Assembly: GCA_900752095.1 (NCBI GenBank)
Contig: CAADUD010000163.1
Location: 1 to 18,525, forward strand
Length of the DNA: 18,525 nt
Source of the DNA: Clostridia bacterium
GTDB lineage: Bacteria; Bacillota; Clostridia; TANB77; CAG-508
Direction: 5' to 3'
The translations under genes and the position numbers were made by a program. Each line of letters starts with the position of its first letter. The stretch's first letter is position 1. This document shows, in pieces, positions 1 to 7,614 of this stretch. A model generated the notes under the pieces. It did no database searches. It was not told the origin of the DNA and saw nothing but the letters and a program-made list of their open reading frames with translations.

Positions 1-1450
1 AATGTAATTTAATTCCTGCAAAGATACCTAAAATAATGACTGCAGTAACAATATAAAAAGTAATATAATTACCTGTTTGAGGAATATTTTTATCATAAGT
101 AGTATCATCATAACTTAAACGAATTGTTGGAGAAACATCAGAAGAACTACTTTCTTTACCTTCTTCTGTTTCAAAAGTAATATCTACTTTTTCATTCGTA
201 GGTAAAATTTTATCTACAATAGCTTCATTATATTTATCTTTTAAACTTAGTTTATAACTTAAAGTTGCTACTTGTTCTTCCTCTAACACATCAATTTTCC
301 AAGTTATACTATTATCTTCTGAGCTAATTTCTTCTGTAACAGTTCCAATATTTGGTTCTTCTACATATTCAAAATTAAAGTTATCTACAATTTCTTGTGG
401 AAAGTAATCCTTAATAACAATATTTTTTAAAGAATTATCTTTTACCGTAATCATACTATTTAAAATATCATTATTTAAAATATCGGATAAATTTTCATAA
501 TCATCATAATAGAATTTACCTGCTGTTGGATTTTGTACAGTTCCAAAAATTTCTTCTGCTAATTCTCCATAAGTCATATGTCTGCTTCCATCTTCAATAG
601 TTGGAGCATTTGGATTTTCTGTACTGCTTTCGTTAGAACTCATTAAAATAGAGTAAAGATGGTAATTTTCAGCTTGACCTAATTCTATTAATTTGTTTTT
701 GGTATTTGTAGCATTAGTTCCTGAATAAGTAAGAGTATGTTCTGTATCTAAAGAAAGGTTTGGAATACCATCTGAAATTAAAATAATATACTTTTGTGTA
801 TTAGCATTTTCTGAAAAATTAGCTTGTGCTAGTTCAAGTCCAGCTTCTATATTTGTATAAGGACCATGATTTTCTGAATAAGAATCGATGGTAGATTGAA
901 TATTTTCTTTAGAATCTGATAATGGTAATAAAAGCTTAGCGTCATCTAAACTACCTAATGTAGAAGAAGTATCAGAAATAGGATCTATACTAGAAAAACC
1001 AATAATTCCGATTTTAGGACTAGTAAAGGCATTAAATAATCCATTTGCAAATGCTTTAGCAGTTTCCTTTACATATTCCATTTTTGCTTTATCTTGATAA
1101 AGTTCTTCCATACTTTCAGAATTATCTAATACAAAGAAAACTTCTATAGGATTAGTAAGTTCTTCTTGTTTCATAGTATTTGTAACAGATAGCTTTATAG
1201 TTAATTCTTTTTCGTGAGAGTCAAATTCAACCAACTCTTTTTTGAAATTCCCCATATCATTTAAATTAATTTCACAAACATCTTTAGATATTAATTCTAA
1301 AATGGATTTACTACTTTCTATAGTATTGCTGGTAGTATTTGTGTTATTTTCTTCTTGCTCTGCATTAATGTTAATATTAGTAGCAAAAACACTACTACAA
1401 GTAAGAAGTAATATAACTAGTACGGTTAAAAAACTAATTATTTTTTTCAT
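1..1450 (-). CDS. Secreted von Willebrand factor A domain protein with sortase anchor (3' end outside window)
   Basis: A surface protein probably attached to the cell wall. I read 483 codons on the minus strand from the ATG at 1450 without a stop; the frame runs off the window edge. Residues 1-23 form a signal peptide (MKK, hydrophobic core, then VFA before the likely cleavage site). A VWA domain follows: the metal-site motif DNSES is at 109-113, a Thr lies in the YTNIEAG loop, and the third metal-site Asp is D227 in ISDG. An acidic Ser/Thr-rich region leads to IPQTG (456-460), an LPXTG variant, then a hydrophobic helix and K-L-H at the edge. Only a short basic tail should be missing. The start has AAAGGAG upstream and a consensus promoter. 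The VWA domain binds metal and probably a protein ligand; the ligand is unknown. Function as adhesin or pilus-related protein is inference. Confidence 0.85.
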   Translation of the reverse strand, partial: MKKIISFLTVLVILLLTCSSVFATNININAEQEENNTNTTSNTIESSKSILELISKDVCEINLNDMGNFKKELVEFDSHEKELTIKLSVTNTMKQEELTNPIEVFFVLDNSESMEELYQDKAKMEYVKETAKAFANGLFNAFTSPKIGIIGFSSIDPISDTSSTLGSLDDAKLLLPLSDSKENIQSTIDSYSENHGPYTNIEAGLELAQANFSENANTQKYIILISDGIPNLSLDTEHTLTYSGTNATNTKNKLIELGQAENYHLYSILMSSNESSTENPNAPTIEDGSRHMTYGELAEEIFGTVQNPTAGKFYYDDYENLSDILNNDILNSMITVKDNSLKNIVIKDYFPQEIVDNFNFEYVEEPNIGTVTEEISSEDNSITWKIDVLEEEQVATLSYKLSLKDKYNEAIVDKILPTNEKVDITFETEEGKESSSSDVSPTIRLSYDDTTYDKNIPQTGNYITFYIVTAVIILGIFAGIKLH

Positions 1451-1482
1451 TTTATCAATCTCCTTTTTTTAAATTCTACTCT

Positions 1483-1511
1483 ATTATACTCTAAAAACAA
1501 ACTATTTTCAA
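1483..1511 (-). promoter_or_regulatory. Sigma-A-type promoter for the VWA surface protein
   Basis: On the minus strand TTGAAA (1506-1511) and TATAAT (1483-1488) are separated by exactly 17 bases. AAAGGAG and the ATG at 1450 follow within about 35 bases. Confidence 0.75.
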
Positions 1512-1599
1512 TATTTTTCTTGTTATAACAAGTAGAAAAAATAAAAAACACAAAAACACAAAACAGCTATATATGAAGGAGTATATTATATTGTCATCA

Positions 1600-1623
1600 T
1601 TTTGTAATAAAAATGTTACAAAA
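1600..1623. repeat. Perfect 8-bp inverted repeat, possible operator
   Basis: TTTTGTAA (1600-1607) and TTACAAAA (1616-1623) are separated by 8 bases, in the intergenic stretch between the VWA gene and the decayed gene at 1695. No U-tract follows, so a protein-binding site is as likely as an RNA hairpin. No regulator is recognised. Confidence 0.35.
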
Positions 1624-1694
1624 ATTTAATATTTGAACGAGGGAAATATAATTGTCAAAATAGGATGAAAATGATAAGATAAAAATAGATAAGG

Positions 1695-2158
1695 ATGAAA
1701 AAAATGGGAGGAAAAGTAACAAAATTCCCATCAAAAGATCAACCATCAGTAAAGGTACCTATACCGGATGGATTTACAGCATCCACAGTAGAAGAAGAAC
1801 AAAAAGTAGAAGCAGGATTTGTCATCAAACAAGATGGAACCAATAATGAGTTTGTGTGGATACCAGTAAGTGAGGAAAGGTTAGGACCAATGTATACAGA
1901 AGTAAAAACACCAGTAAACATTATCAGGAGGAACAGGAGAAAAGTAAACAGCAGGATTTAAAGAAGCATGATAAGCAAATTATATTTATGATTTTGCAGG
2001 AAATTGTACAGAATGGACTCAAGAGGCCGTCTATATCGACAGCCGTGTGTTACTGTGCTCCCGGCTCCACTTATCCAGCTTCCGGCTGCTACAACAGCAA
2101 TCTGCACTATGCTGGCAATTCTACCATCTCCTCCAAATTAATACACTACACAATGTAG
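1695..2158 (+). pseudogene. Decayed gene of a pilin-like/FGE-type (C-type-lectin-fold) protein family
   Basis: The opening frame (ATG 1695, or better ATG 1704 with AAGGA 8 bases upstream) encodes VPIPDGFTAS and EFVWIPVS, phrases I associate with clostridial proteins that end in a formylglycine-generating-enzyme-like domain. It ends early at 1961 after a shift near 1915. The next frame reads LSGGTGEK, stop, TAGFKEA, two stops, then NYIYDFAGNCTEWTQEA and YIDSRV (to about 2050). The reading then moves to the third frame, which gives GSTYPASG, NSNLHYAGNS and a stop at 2158. So at least two frameshifts, several stops and probably a large internal deletion separate recognisable pieces, and the prepilin N-terminus usual in this group is absent. 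The family assignment is from memory of its motifs; that the gene is broken is seen directly. Confidence 0.65.
2024..2132 (+). other. GC-rich patch with C-ending codons inside the pseudogene
   Basis: About 53% G+C by eye count (58 of 110 bases in 2021-2130) inside a strongly AT-rich window. In the relict frame roughly half of the codons end in C (GGC, TCC, TGC, TAC, AAC, AGC, CAC, ATC), whereas neighbouring genes use A or T in the third position. It encodes the variable tail of the FGE-like domain. This composition recalls variable regions of diversity-generating retroelements or shuffled cassettes; no reverse transcriptase or template repeat is in the window. Confidence 0.5.
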
Positions 2159-2228
2159 AACTAATAGATTTATATAAAATTTGGTCAAAGAGAAAAATTA
2201 AAACGAATGGATTAAAGTGTTAAAATCT

Positions 2229-2273
2229 AACTGTGTAATTTCTAAAAATTTTTTAGAAAAAGCACAGTTTTTT
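2229..2273 (+). terminator. Rho-independent terminator after the pseudogene
   Basis: Stem AACTGTG (2229-2235) with CACAGTT (2263-2269), extended inside by TTTCTAAAAA with its complement TTTTTTAGAAA, and followed by a T-run (2268-2273). Confidence 0.7.
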
Positions 2274-2392
2274 CTTGTACGAAGAAAGGATAAAAAATGG
2301 AAAAATCAATTTAACAGATTTTCAAAAAAGAAAATTTAATGACTGTTTTATCACTGTAATAGATTGTTTGGATTGATAAGAAAAGTACATAT

Positions 2393-2422
2393 CGACCAAA
2401 AAGGAACGTCGCTAATGGTTGA
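2393..2422 (+). repeat. Orphan half of the dispersed palindromic repeat
   Basis: Thirty bases here match 10261-10290 at 27 positions (core CCAAAAAGGAACGTC and AATGGTTGA; differences at the third, nineteenth and twenty-first bases). The other arm of the palindrome, present at 10232-10251, is missing here. The right end of this copy overlaps the -35 box of the dxs promoter. Confidence 0.7.
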
Positions 2423-2447
2423 AAAATTGCATAAAATGTGATATGAT
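2419..2447 (+). promoter_or_regulatory. Promoter for dxs
   Basis: TTGAAA (2419-2424) and TATGAT (2442-2447) with a 17-base spacer; TGA before TATGAT gives an extended -10. The predicted transcript would have a leader of about 40 bases before the TTG start of dxs. Confidence 0.6.
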
Positions 2448-2492
2448 TTCCCCAATATAAAAATTTATGTAAAATAAAAAGGATGGGATTTA

Positions 2493-4445
2493 TTGAAAAC
2501 AATAGAACATATAAAGAATAAAGAATCAAAGGAAAGGGCAGAAAAAAATAAAAATATAGAAAATAGGGAAGAACAGGAAAAATTAGAAACGGTTTGTTTA
2601 CCAGAACAATTAAGAAAATTAAGTTTAGAAGAAAAAGAAAATTTAGCAGAAGAACTAAGACAAGACCTATTAGAAACTGTTTCTAAAACAGGTGGACATT
2701 TAGCTTCTAATTTAGGAGTGGTAGAACTTACAATTGCACTTCATAGTTGCTTTGATACACCAAAAGATAAAATTATTTGGGATGTAGGGCACCAAACCTA
2801 TATTCATAAAATGCTAACAGGTAGAAAGGGTAAAATGGAAACTTTAAGGCAACTAAATGGTCTTTCTGGCTTTCCAAAAGCATGTGAATCTGAATATGAT
2901 TGTTTTGAGACAGGGCATAGTAGTACTTCTATTTCTGCAGCTTTAGGAATGGCAAGAGCAAGAGATATTAAAAGAGAAGATTATCATGTGGTAGCAATTA
3001 TTGGAGATGGAGCACTAACAGGTGGAATGGCATTAGAGGCTTTAAATGATGCAGGATATAGTAAAACTAATCTTATTGTTATTTTAAATGATAACGAAAT
3101 GAGTATTTCTAAAAATGTAGGTGGCATTTCTAATTTCTTAACAAAATTAAGATTAAGAAAAAGTTACAAAAAATCCAATGCCTATATTAAAAAATTAGTG
3201 AAAAAATTACCAGGAGATTTAGGAGACAATATTATTCATTTAGTAAGAAAACTAAAAAATGGAGTAAAACAATTAATTATTCCTAATATGCTTTTTGAAG
3301 AACTTGGTTTTTGCTATTTAGGACCAGTAGATGGACATAATATAGAAAAATTAGAAGATATTTTACAAAAAGCCAAAAGGCAAGAAGGGCCAGTGTTAAT
3401 TCATGTTTTAACAACAAAGGGAAAAGGATATATTCCAGCAGAAACCAATCCAGACAGCTTTCATAGTACTTCTAGTTTCGACTTAGTTACAGGAGAGACA
3501 AAAAGGAAAAAACAAAAAGACTACTCTGCAGTTTTTGGAGAAATAATAACAAAACTTGCCAAAGAAAATAGTAATATTGTAGCAATTACTGCTGCCATGA
3601 AAGATGGTACGGGTCTTACCGAATTTGCCAAACAATATCCTAACAGATTTTTTGATGTAGGAATTGCAGAACAACATGCTTTAACTATGGCAGCAGGAAT
3701 GGCAAAACAAGGCTTAAGACCAGTTGTATCTATCTATTCCTCTTTTTATCAAAGAGGTTATGATCAAATGATTCATGATATTGCTATGCAAAAATTACCA
3801 GTAGTATTATGTATAGATAGAGCTGGAATTGTAGGAAATGACGGAGAGACTCATCAAGGTATTTTTGATTTAGCTTTTTTAAACTTAGTACCAAATTTAA
3901 CCATTATGGCACCAAAAGATTTTATAGAATTAGAGGAAATGCTAACGTATGCTGTAAAGCAAGATTTTCCAGTAGCAATTCGTTATCCAAGGGGAGGAGA
4001 AGACAAAGAAATTGTTTTTCAAAAACATGAAGAAATGGTAACAGGAAAAGCCGAAACTTTAAAACAAGGAAAAGATGTTACTATTTTAGCGATTGGAAAA
4101 ATGGTGGCAAGAGCAGAAAAAATAGCTGAAGAATTACAAGAAAATGGAATAGAATCAGAAGTGATTAATGCCAGATTTATGAAACCATTAGATGAACAAA
4201 CGATTCTAAAATCGATAGAAAAAACAAAAAAAGTAGTAACCATAGAAGACGGAATTCGTGAAGGCGGATTAGCAACAGCTACTTTAGAATGTATTCACAA
4301 ATATGGCTTGAAAAATATACAAATAAAGAGATTGGGTTATCCAGATGAATTTATTAAACATGGAAAAGTGGAAGAAATAGAAAAGATCTATGGATTAGAT
4401 AAAGAAAATATAAAAGAAGAAATAGTAAAAATATGCACGAATTAA
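2493..4445 (+). CDS. dxs: 1-deoxy-D-xylulose-5-phosphate synthase
   Basis: Cytoplasmic thiamine-diphosphate enzyme that condenses pyruvate with glyceraldehyde 3-phosphate to make DXP, the first step of the MEP isoprenoid pathway. The 650-residue product shows the DXS core SKTGGHLASNLGVVELT, the substrate-side DVGHQTY near residue 97, the cofactor motif GDGALTGG (171-178), the pyrimidine-domain GIAEQHA (catalytic Glu about 393) and a C-terminal transketolase domain. The family is usually about 620 residues. The excess is an N-terminal extension of some 33 Lys/Glu-rich residues. The TTG at 2493 is chosen because GG-rich sequence lies about 8-10 bases upstream and no better in-frame start precedes the conserved region; a later start cannot be excluded. 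It has its own promoter at 2419-2447 and no MEP neighbour in view. Confidence 0.95.
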   Translation: MKTIEHIKNKESKERAEKNKNIENREEQEKLETVCLPEQLRKLSLEEKENLAEELRQDLLETVSKTGGHLASNLGVVELTIALHSCFDTPKDKIIWDVGHQTYIHKMLTGRKGKMETLRQLNGLSGFPKACESEYDCFETGHSSTSISAALGMARARDIKREDYHVVAIIGDGALTGGMALEALNDAGYSKTNLIVILNDNEMSISKNVGGISNFLTKLRLRKSYKKSNAYIKKLVKKLPGDLGDNIIHLVRKLKNGVKQLIIPNMLFEELGFCYLGPVDGHNIEKLEDILQKAKRQEGPVLIHVLTTKGKGYIPAETNPDSFHSTSSFDLVTGETKRKKQKDYSAVFGEIITKLAKENSNIVAITAAMKDGTGLTEFAKQYPNRFFDVGIAEQHALTMAAGMAKQGLRPVVSIYSSFYQRGYDQMIHDIAMQKLPVVLCIDRAGIVGNDGETHQGIFDLAFLNLVPNLTIMAPKDFIELEEMLTYAVKQDFPVAIRYPRGGEDKEIVFQKHEEMVTGKAETLKQGKDVTILAIGKMVARAEKIAEELQENGIESEVINARFMKPLDEQTILKSIEKTKKVVTIEDGIREGGLATATLECIHKYGLKNIQIKRLGYPDEFIKHGKVEEIEKIYGLDKENIKEEIVKICTN

Positions 4446-4612
4446 TTATTATAGATTATTATAAAAATTTTTAATAGAAAAAACAATATAAGAAGGCAAT
4501 ATAAAAAAATAAACTAAAATGAAAATTCAAAAATTGAAAAAGATAAAATAAAATTTAAGTTAAAATTACAATAAAACTAAAAATAAAAAAGAAAGGCAGA
4601 AATTGTATTAAA

Positions 4613-5509
4613 ATGGAAAAACAAGAATTATTAAAGCAATTTGCAAAACCAGAGGACAAACTATTAGTAGCTAAAATTTATGATAAAATAAAATTTACAC
4701 ATACTAGAAATCAAATACAAACTACCTCTTTTTTAGATGGTTATGAACAAACAATAGCAGAAAAATTTCTAAAACTTTGCCAAGAAAAAAACTTTTTGTT
4801 AGAAGGTGGTTTTCCAGAAGCAGAAAGGAAAATGCTATTTTTATTTCCAGATAAATTAGAAGATTTATTCAATAGCAATGAAACTTTGCAAGAAATACAA
4901 AAAGTGAAAACAGAACCAAAAATAGAAAAAGTACAAGAAATAGAAAAAACACAGGGCAAAGCTTCTATGATAATTAGTAAATTTATAAAAGTAATTTCAA
5001 TTACTTTACCAAAAGAATTGCAAGGAACTTATCATCATAGAGAATACTTAGGCGGACTTATGAAATTAGGCATAGAACGTGAAAAAATAGGAGATATTTT
5101 GGCAAATGAACAAGGAGCAGATATATTAGTACAAAGAGATATTACTTCGTTTTTCCTTAGTCATTTACCAGATTTAACCAGGTTTCAAAAAGCACAAATA
5201 GTAGAAAAAGAAATTACAGAACTAAAAATTGAGCAAACAAAAAAAGAAAGCATGGTAATTTTAGTTCCACAATTGAGGTTAGATGTTGTATTATCCGAAA
5301 TATTGCATTTATCTAGAAGCAAAGCAAGTGACTTTATTGAACAAGAAAGAGTATTTGTTAATTATGAGTTAAAAAGCAAAAATGCTACTACTTTAAAAGA
5401 AGGGGATATTTTAACAGTACGTGGAAAAGGAAAATATGAGGTAGGAGAAATACTTTCTCAAACAGCAAAGGGAAAACTTAGACTAGAAGTAAAAAAATAT
5501 GTTTCTTGA
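4613..5509 (+). CDS. ylmH: YlmH-family S4-domain RNA-binding protein
   Basis: 298 residues. The C-terminal S4 RNA-binding domain spans about 222-278 (RLDVVLSEILHLSRSKASDFI, then VFVNYELKSKNATTLKEGDIL). The N-terminal part (QTTSFLDGYEQ, FPEAERKMLFLFP) and the middle (GTYHHREYLGGLMKLGIERE..GDIL) match the YlmH family. Bacterial YlmH binds stalled large ribosomal subunits and is implicated in ribosome rescue; older work tied its operon to cell division. Family members are usually about 260 residues; here a Lys/Glu-rich linker of about 30 residues (roughly 93-122) separates the first two parts. The ATG at 4613 lies 16 bases after AAAGG, longer than ideal, and no better in-frame start is seen. No division-cluster genes (sepF, divIVA) are adjacent; it follows dxs after 167 AT-rich bases. 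Confidence 0.85.
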   Translation: MEKQELLKQFAKPEDKLLVAKIYDKIKFTHTRNQIQTTSFLDGYEQTIAEKFLKLCQEKNFLLEGGFPEAERKMLFLFPDKLEDLFNSNETLQEIQKVKTEPKIEKVQEIEKTQGKASMIISKFIKVISITLPKELQGTYHHREYLGGLMKLGIEREKIGDILANEQGADILVQRDITSFFLSHLPDLTRFQKAQIVEKEITELKIEQTKKESMVILVPQLRLDVVLSEILHLSRSKASDFIEQERVFVNYELKSKNATTLKEGDILTVRGKGKYEVGEILSQTAKGKLRLEVKKYVS

Positions 5510-5750
5510 AAATACATCTTTAGTTTAAAATATTAAGTGAGTAAAGGAAAAAAGATTAAAAAATTACTTGCTATATAAAAACTCTTTTCTTCTTTCTCAG
5601 TAGATTTGTTTATGAGATAATAAAAATAGGCATACTAATGTAATCAGATAAGTGTAGACAAGGAAGAATGAAGCCACAATGAAAAAGTGTCAAACTAATA
5701 GAGCTCCGAAATGACAAGAATAGAAGAAAAGGTTGATGTGTAAAAAAATT
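5510..5750. other. Non-coding stretch between ylmH and the dinB promoter
   Basis: About 240 AT-rich bases without a convincing ORF. A purine-rich run near 5535-5560 could pair loosely with the pyrimidine-rich run at 5580-5602, but the pairing is too imperfect to call a terminator. Confidence 0.3.
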
Positions 5751-5780
5751 AACTTATGTTGACAAATAAAAACGTTTGTT
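5751..5780. promoter_or_regulatory. Two LexA-like half-palindromes over the dinB promoter
   Basis: AACTTATGTT (5751-5760) and AACGTTTGTT (5771-5780) both fit AAC-N4-GTT, the core of the Gram-positive LexA box (GAAC-N4-GTTC), exactly 20 bases apart. The first overlaps the -35 box and the second lies in the spacer. Neither keeps the outer G/C pair, so SOS control is suggested, not shown. Confidence 0.35.
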
Positions 5781-5787
5781 TTATAAT
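5759..5787 (+). promoter_or_regulatory. Consensus promoter for dinB
   Basis: TTGACA (5759-5764), 17-base spacer, TATAAT (5782-5787): a perfect sigma-A consensus, with AGGTGAG (5794-5800) and the TTG start at 5806 just downstream. Confidence 0.85.
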
Positions 5788-5805
5788 TACCTTAGGTGAG
5801 AAAAC

Positions 5806-7014
5806 TTGGAACGAAAAATATTACATGTAGATGTAAATAGTGCCTTTTTATCTTGGACAGCAGTAGAAATGCTAAAAAATGGAGCAGGAGTTGACATTCG
5901 AACAATTCCTGCTATTATTGGTGGAGATGAAGAAAAAAGAAAAGGGATTGTTTTGGCCAAAAGTGTACCTGCAAAAGCCTATGGAATTAAAACTGCTGAC
6001 CCAATTTACTTTGCAAAACAAAAATGTCCAAACTTACAAATTTATCCAAGTAATTTTAAAATTTATCGTAAATATTCGAATGCTATGTTTCAAATTTTGC
6101 AACAATATACCAACCAAATAGAAAGGTTCTCTATAGACGAATGTTTTTTGGACATTACGAATTTTATACCAAAAGAAAAAACAGATATACAGATTGCTTA
6201 TGAAATTAATAAAAGAATAAAAGAAGAATTAGGTTTTACAGTAAATATAGGAGTTGCACCAAACAAACTACTTGCTAAAATGGCATCAGACTTTACCAAG
6301 CCAGATAAAGTTCATACCTTATATACATCAGAAATACCAACCAAAATGTGGATACTTCCTGTATCTGAGCTTTTTATGGTTGGAAAGAAGAGTTTGCCAA
6401 AATTAGAAAGAATAGGAATAAAAACAATAGGCGACTTAGCACACAGAAAACAAGAAGATATGGCTAAAATGTTTGGCAAATTTGGAAAATTAGTATGGGA
6501 GTTTGCTAATGGAATAGACGAAACACCAGTTAATAGTCAAAAAGAAGAGCCAAAATGTATAGGAAATTCTGCAACCTTACCACAAGACTTAACAAACTTA
6601 GAAAAAATAGAGGAAGTGCTACTTGCTTTAACAGAACAAACTACTTATCGCCTAAGAAAGCATAATTTACTAGCTTCTACTGTAGGGGTACAATTAAGAA
6701 CAAAAGAATTTAAAAATTATTCTCATCAAAAAACACTTTTAACACCTACAGATAGCACAAAAATTATTTATGAAATGGCAAAAGCCATTTTGCAAGAACT
6801 ATATAAAGGGGACCCTATTCGTTTAATAGGCGTTAGAGTAGATAATTTAAAAAGTCCAGATAATTTGCAAATATCATTGTTTGATACTCCACGTAATGAA
6901 AAACAAAAAAGGTTAGATAAAACGATTGACAACATTAAAGAGAAATTTGGTTATGATGCTATTACAAGAGCAGGAAAAATGGAGACAGATCATTTAATGG
7001 ATTTCAAAGATTAA
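5806..7014 (+). CDS. dinB: Y-family DNA polymerase (DinB / Pol IV type)
   Basis: Error-prone translesion polymerase of 402 residues acting at stalled replication forks. The first catalytic Asp is D9 in HVDVNSAF, with F14 in the steric-gate position that excludes ribonucleotides. The metal-binding pair D111-E112 sits in SIDECFLDI. A GVAPNKLLAKMASD motif and a little-finger domain follow, and QISLFD (355-360) resembles the QLxLF sliding-clamp binding motif. The start is TTG, giving MERKILHVDV, six to seven bases after AGGTGA; the first catalytic motif is too close to allow a later start. The promoter is a perfect consensus, so the gene must be strongly expressed unless repressed; the AAC-N4-GTT sites over it point to LexA. 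The end of the gene is followed by 124 bases before the next CDS. Confidence 0.93.
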   Translation: MERKILHVDVNSAFLSWTAVEMLKNGAGVDIRTIPAIIGGDEEKRKGIVLAKSVPAKAYGIKTADPIYFAKQKCPNLQIYPSNFKIYRKYSNAMFQILQQYTNQIERFSIDECFLDITNFIPKEKTDIQIAYEINKRIKEELGFTVNIGVAPNKLLAKMASDFTKPDKVHTLYTSEIPTKMWILPVSELFMVGKKSLPKLERIGIKTIGDLAHRKQEDMAKMFGKFGKLVWEFANGIDETPVNSQKEEPKCIGNSATLPQDLTNLEKIEEVLLALTEQTTYRLRKHNLLASTVGVQLRTKEFKNYSHQKTLLTPTDSTKIIYEMAKAILQELYKGDPIRLIGVRVDNLKSPDNLQISLFDTPRNEKQKRLDKTIDNIKEKFGYDAITRAGKMETDHLMDFKD

Positions 7015-7094
7015 AGAAAAATAGAATAATAGAAGAATGGAAGAAAAAGAAACAATAAAAGTCGAAAAATGTAAAATTTTGTATTGTAACTGCA

Positions 7095-7100
7095 TATAAT
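7095..7100 (+). promoter_or_regulatory. -10 element for the small membrane protein gene
   Basis: TATAAT at 7095-7100. No good -35 is visible at 16-18 bases. Transcription would begin near 7107, within the first bases of the leader hairpin. Confidence 0.4.
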
Positions 7101-7104
7101 ATAT

Positions 7105-7124
7105 TAGGTGTTGAAAAACACCTA
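7105..7124 (+). promoter_or_regulatory. 5' leader hairpin with GAAA tetraloop next to the ribosome binding site
   Basis: TAGGTGTT (7105-7112) pairs perfectly with AACACCTA (7117-7124) around a GAAA (GNRA) loop. The Shine-Dalgarno AGGAGGTG begins at once after (7124-7131). If the -10 at 7095-7100 is used, this hairpin forms the very 5' end of the mRNA, a position known to protect transcripts from decay. Confidence 0.5.
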
Positions 7125-7138
7125 GGAGGTGTAGGAAC

Positions 7139-7408
7139 ATGCAAGAAGAACCATGTAACTGTGGCAATATATGTATTTATCAATGCAAAAAAGAGAAAAA
7201 GCACAAATGTTGTATAGATACTATTATTACAATTTTATCTATTTTGTTAGCATTAACTCTAGGTCTTATTATTGGAGCAATCCCTGCGATAGCATCTGTA
7301 TTACTTGTTGCTTTACCAGCATTAATTATTTTAGCTATTATTTTAGTTATTTTAATTGTTGCAAGACTCATTAGCAAACTTTGTGACGAACGTAAAAAAT
7401 GTTGCTAA
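7139..7408 (+). CDS. Small Cys-rich membrane protein of unknown function
   Basis: 89 residues, not recognised. The N-terminal 25 residues hold six Cys (CNCGNIC, YQC, KCC) and several Lys. A long hydrophobic stretch (about 27-79) with Gly/Pro in the middle (GLIIGAIPAIA, LVALPALIIL) is best read as two membrane helices, and the tail ends CDERKKCC. Both termini would then lie on the same side, probably the cytoplasm given the positive charge. The clustered Cys could bind metal or form disulfides. The Shine-Dalgarno AGGAGGTG is near perfect with seven bases to the ATG, and a strong terminator follows 14 bases after the stop, so this is a complete monocistronic gene. An overlapping frame at 7171-7374 lacks such signals and is a shadow. 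Confidence 0.75.
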   Translation: MQEEPCNCGNICIYQCKKEKKHKCCIDTIITILSILLALTLGLIIGAIPAIASVLLVALPALIILAIILVILIVARLISKLCDERKKCC

Positions 7409-7421
7409 CCTAAACTAATAC

Positions 7422-7464
7422 AAAAAGTACTCATGTTTTTAATAAAGGCGTGAGTACTTTTTTT
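7422..7464 (+). terminator. Rho-independent terminator of the small membrane protein gene
   Basis: AAAAAGTACTCA (7422-7433) pairs with TGAGTACTTTTT (7451-7462) and the T-run continues to 7464. The A-rich 5' side means it could work in both directions. Confidence 0.85.
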
Positions 7465-7523
7465 ATATAACAATGTTAATTTCTTTAAAAATGCTTATAA
7501 AACGGGCTTCCTCTTTTTAGTAC

Positions 7524-7552
7524 TTGTCTTTTTTACTAGTTTGTGATATAAC
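7524..7552 (+). promoter_or_regulatory. Promoter for the UDP-sugar pyrophosphorylase gene
   Basis: TTGTCT (7524-7529), 17-base spacer, TATAAC (7547-7552), preceded by TGA (extended -10). The gene starts at 7615 behind GGAGG. Confidence 0.55.
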
Positions 7553-7614
7553 CTACTTATTAACAAAAAGATGAAATAGGAATATGATATAGCAAAATAA
7601 ATGGAGGTCTAAGT

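Noticed and set aside
1242..1472. Plus-strand ORF of 76 codons opposite the VWA gene
   Set aside because: It lies antisense to a well-supported signal peptide and coding frame, with no ribosome binding site.
2024..2132. GC-rich patch as a tRNA or structured RNA gene
   Set aside because: No cloverleaf or acceptor stem could be drawn, and the segment reads as protein motifs in the relict frames.
5879..6121. 80-codon ORF inside dinB
   Set aside because: Out-of-frame shadow of conserved DinB sequence.
7171..7374. Second ORF overlapping the small Cys-rich protein
   Set aside because: Out-of-frame shadow with Tyr/Ser-rich low-complexity translation and no ribosome binding site.
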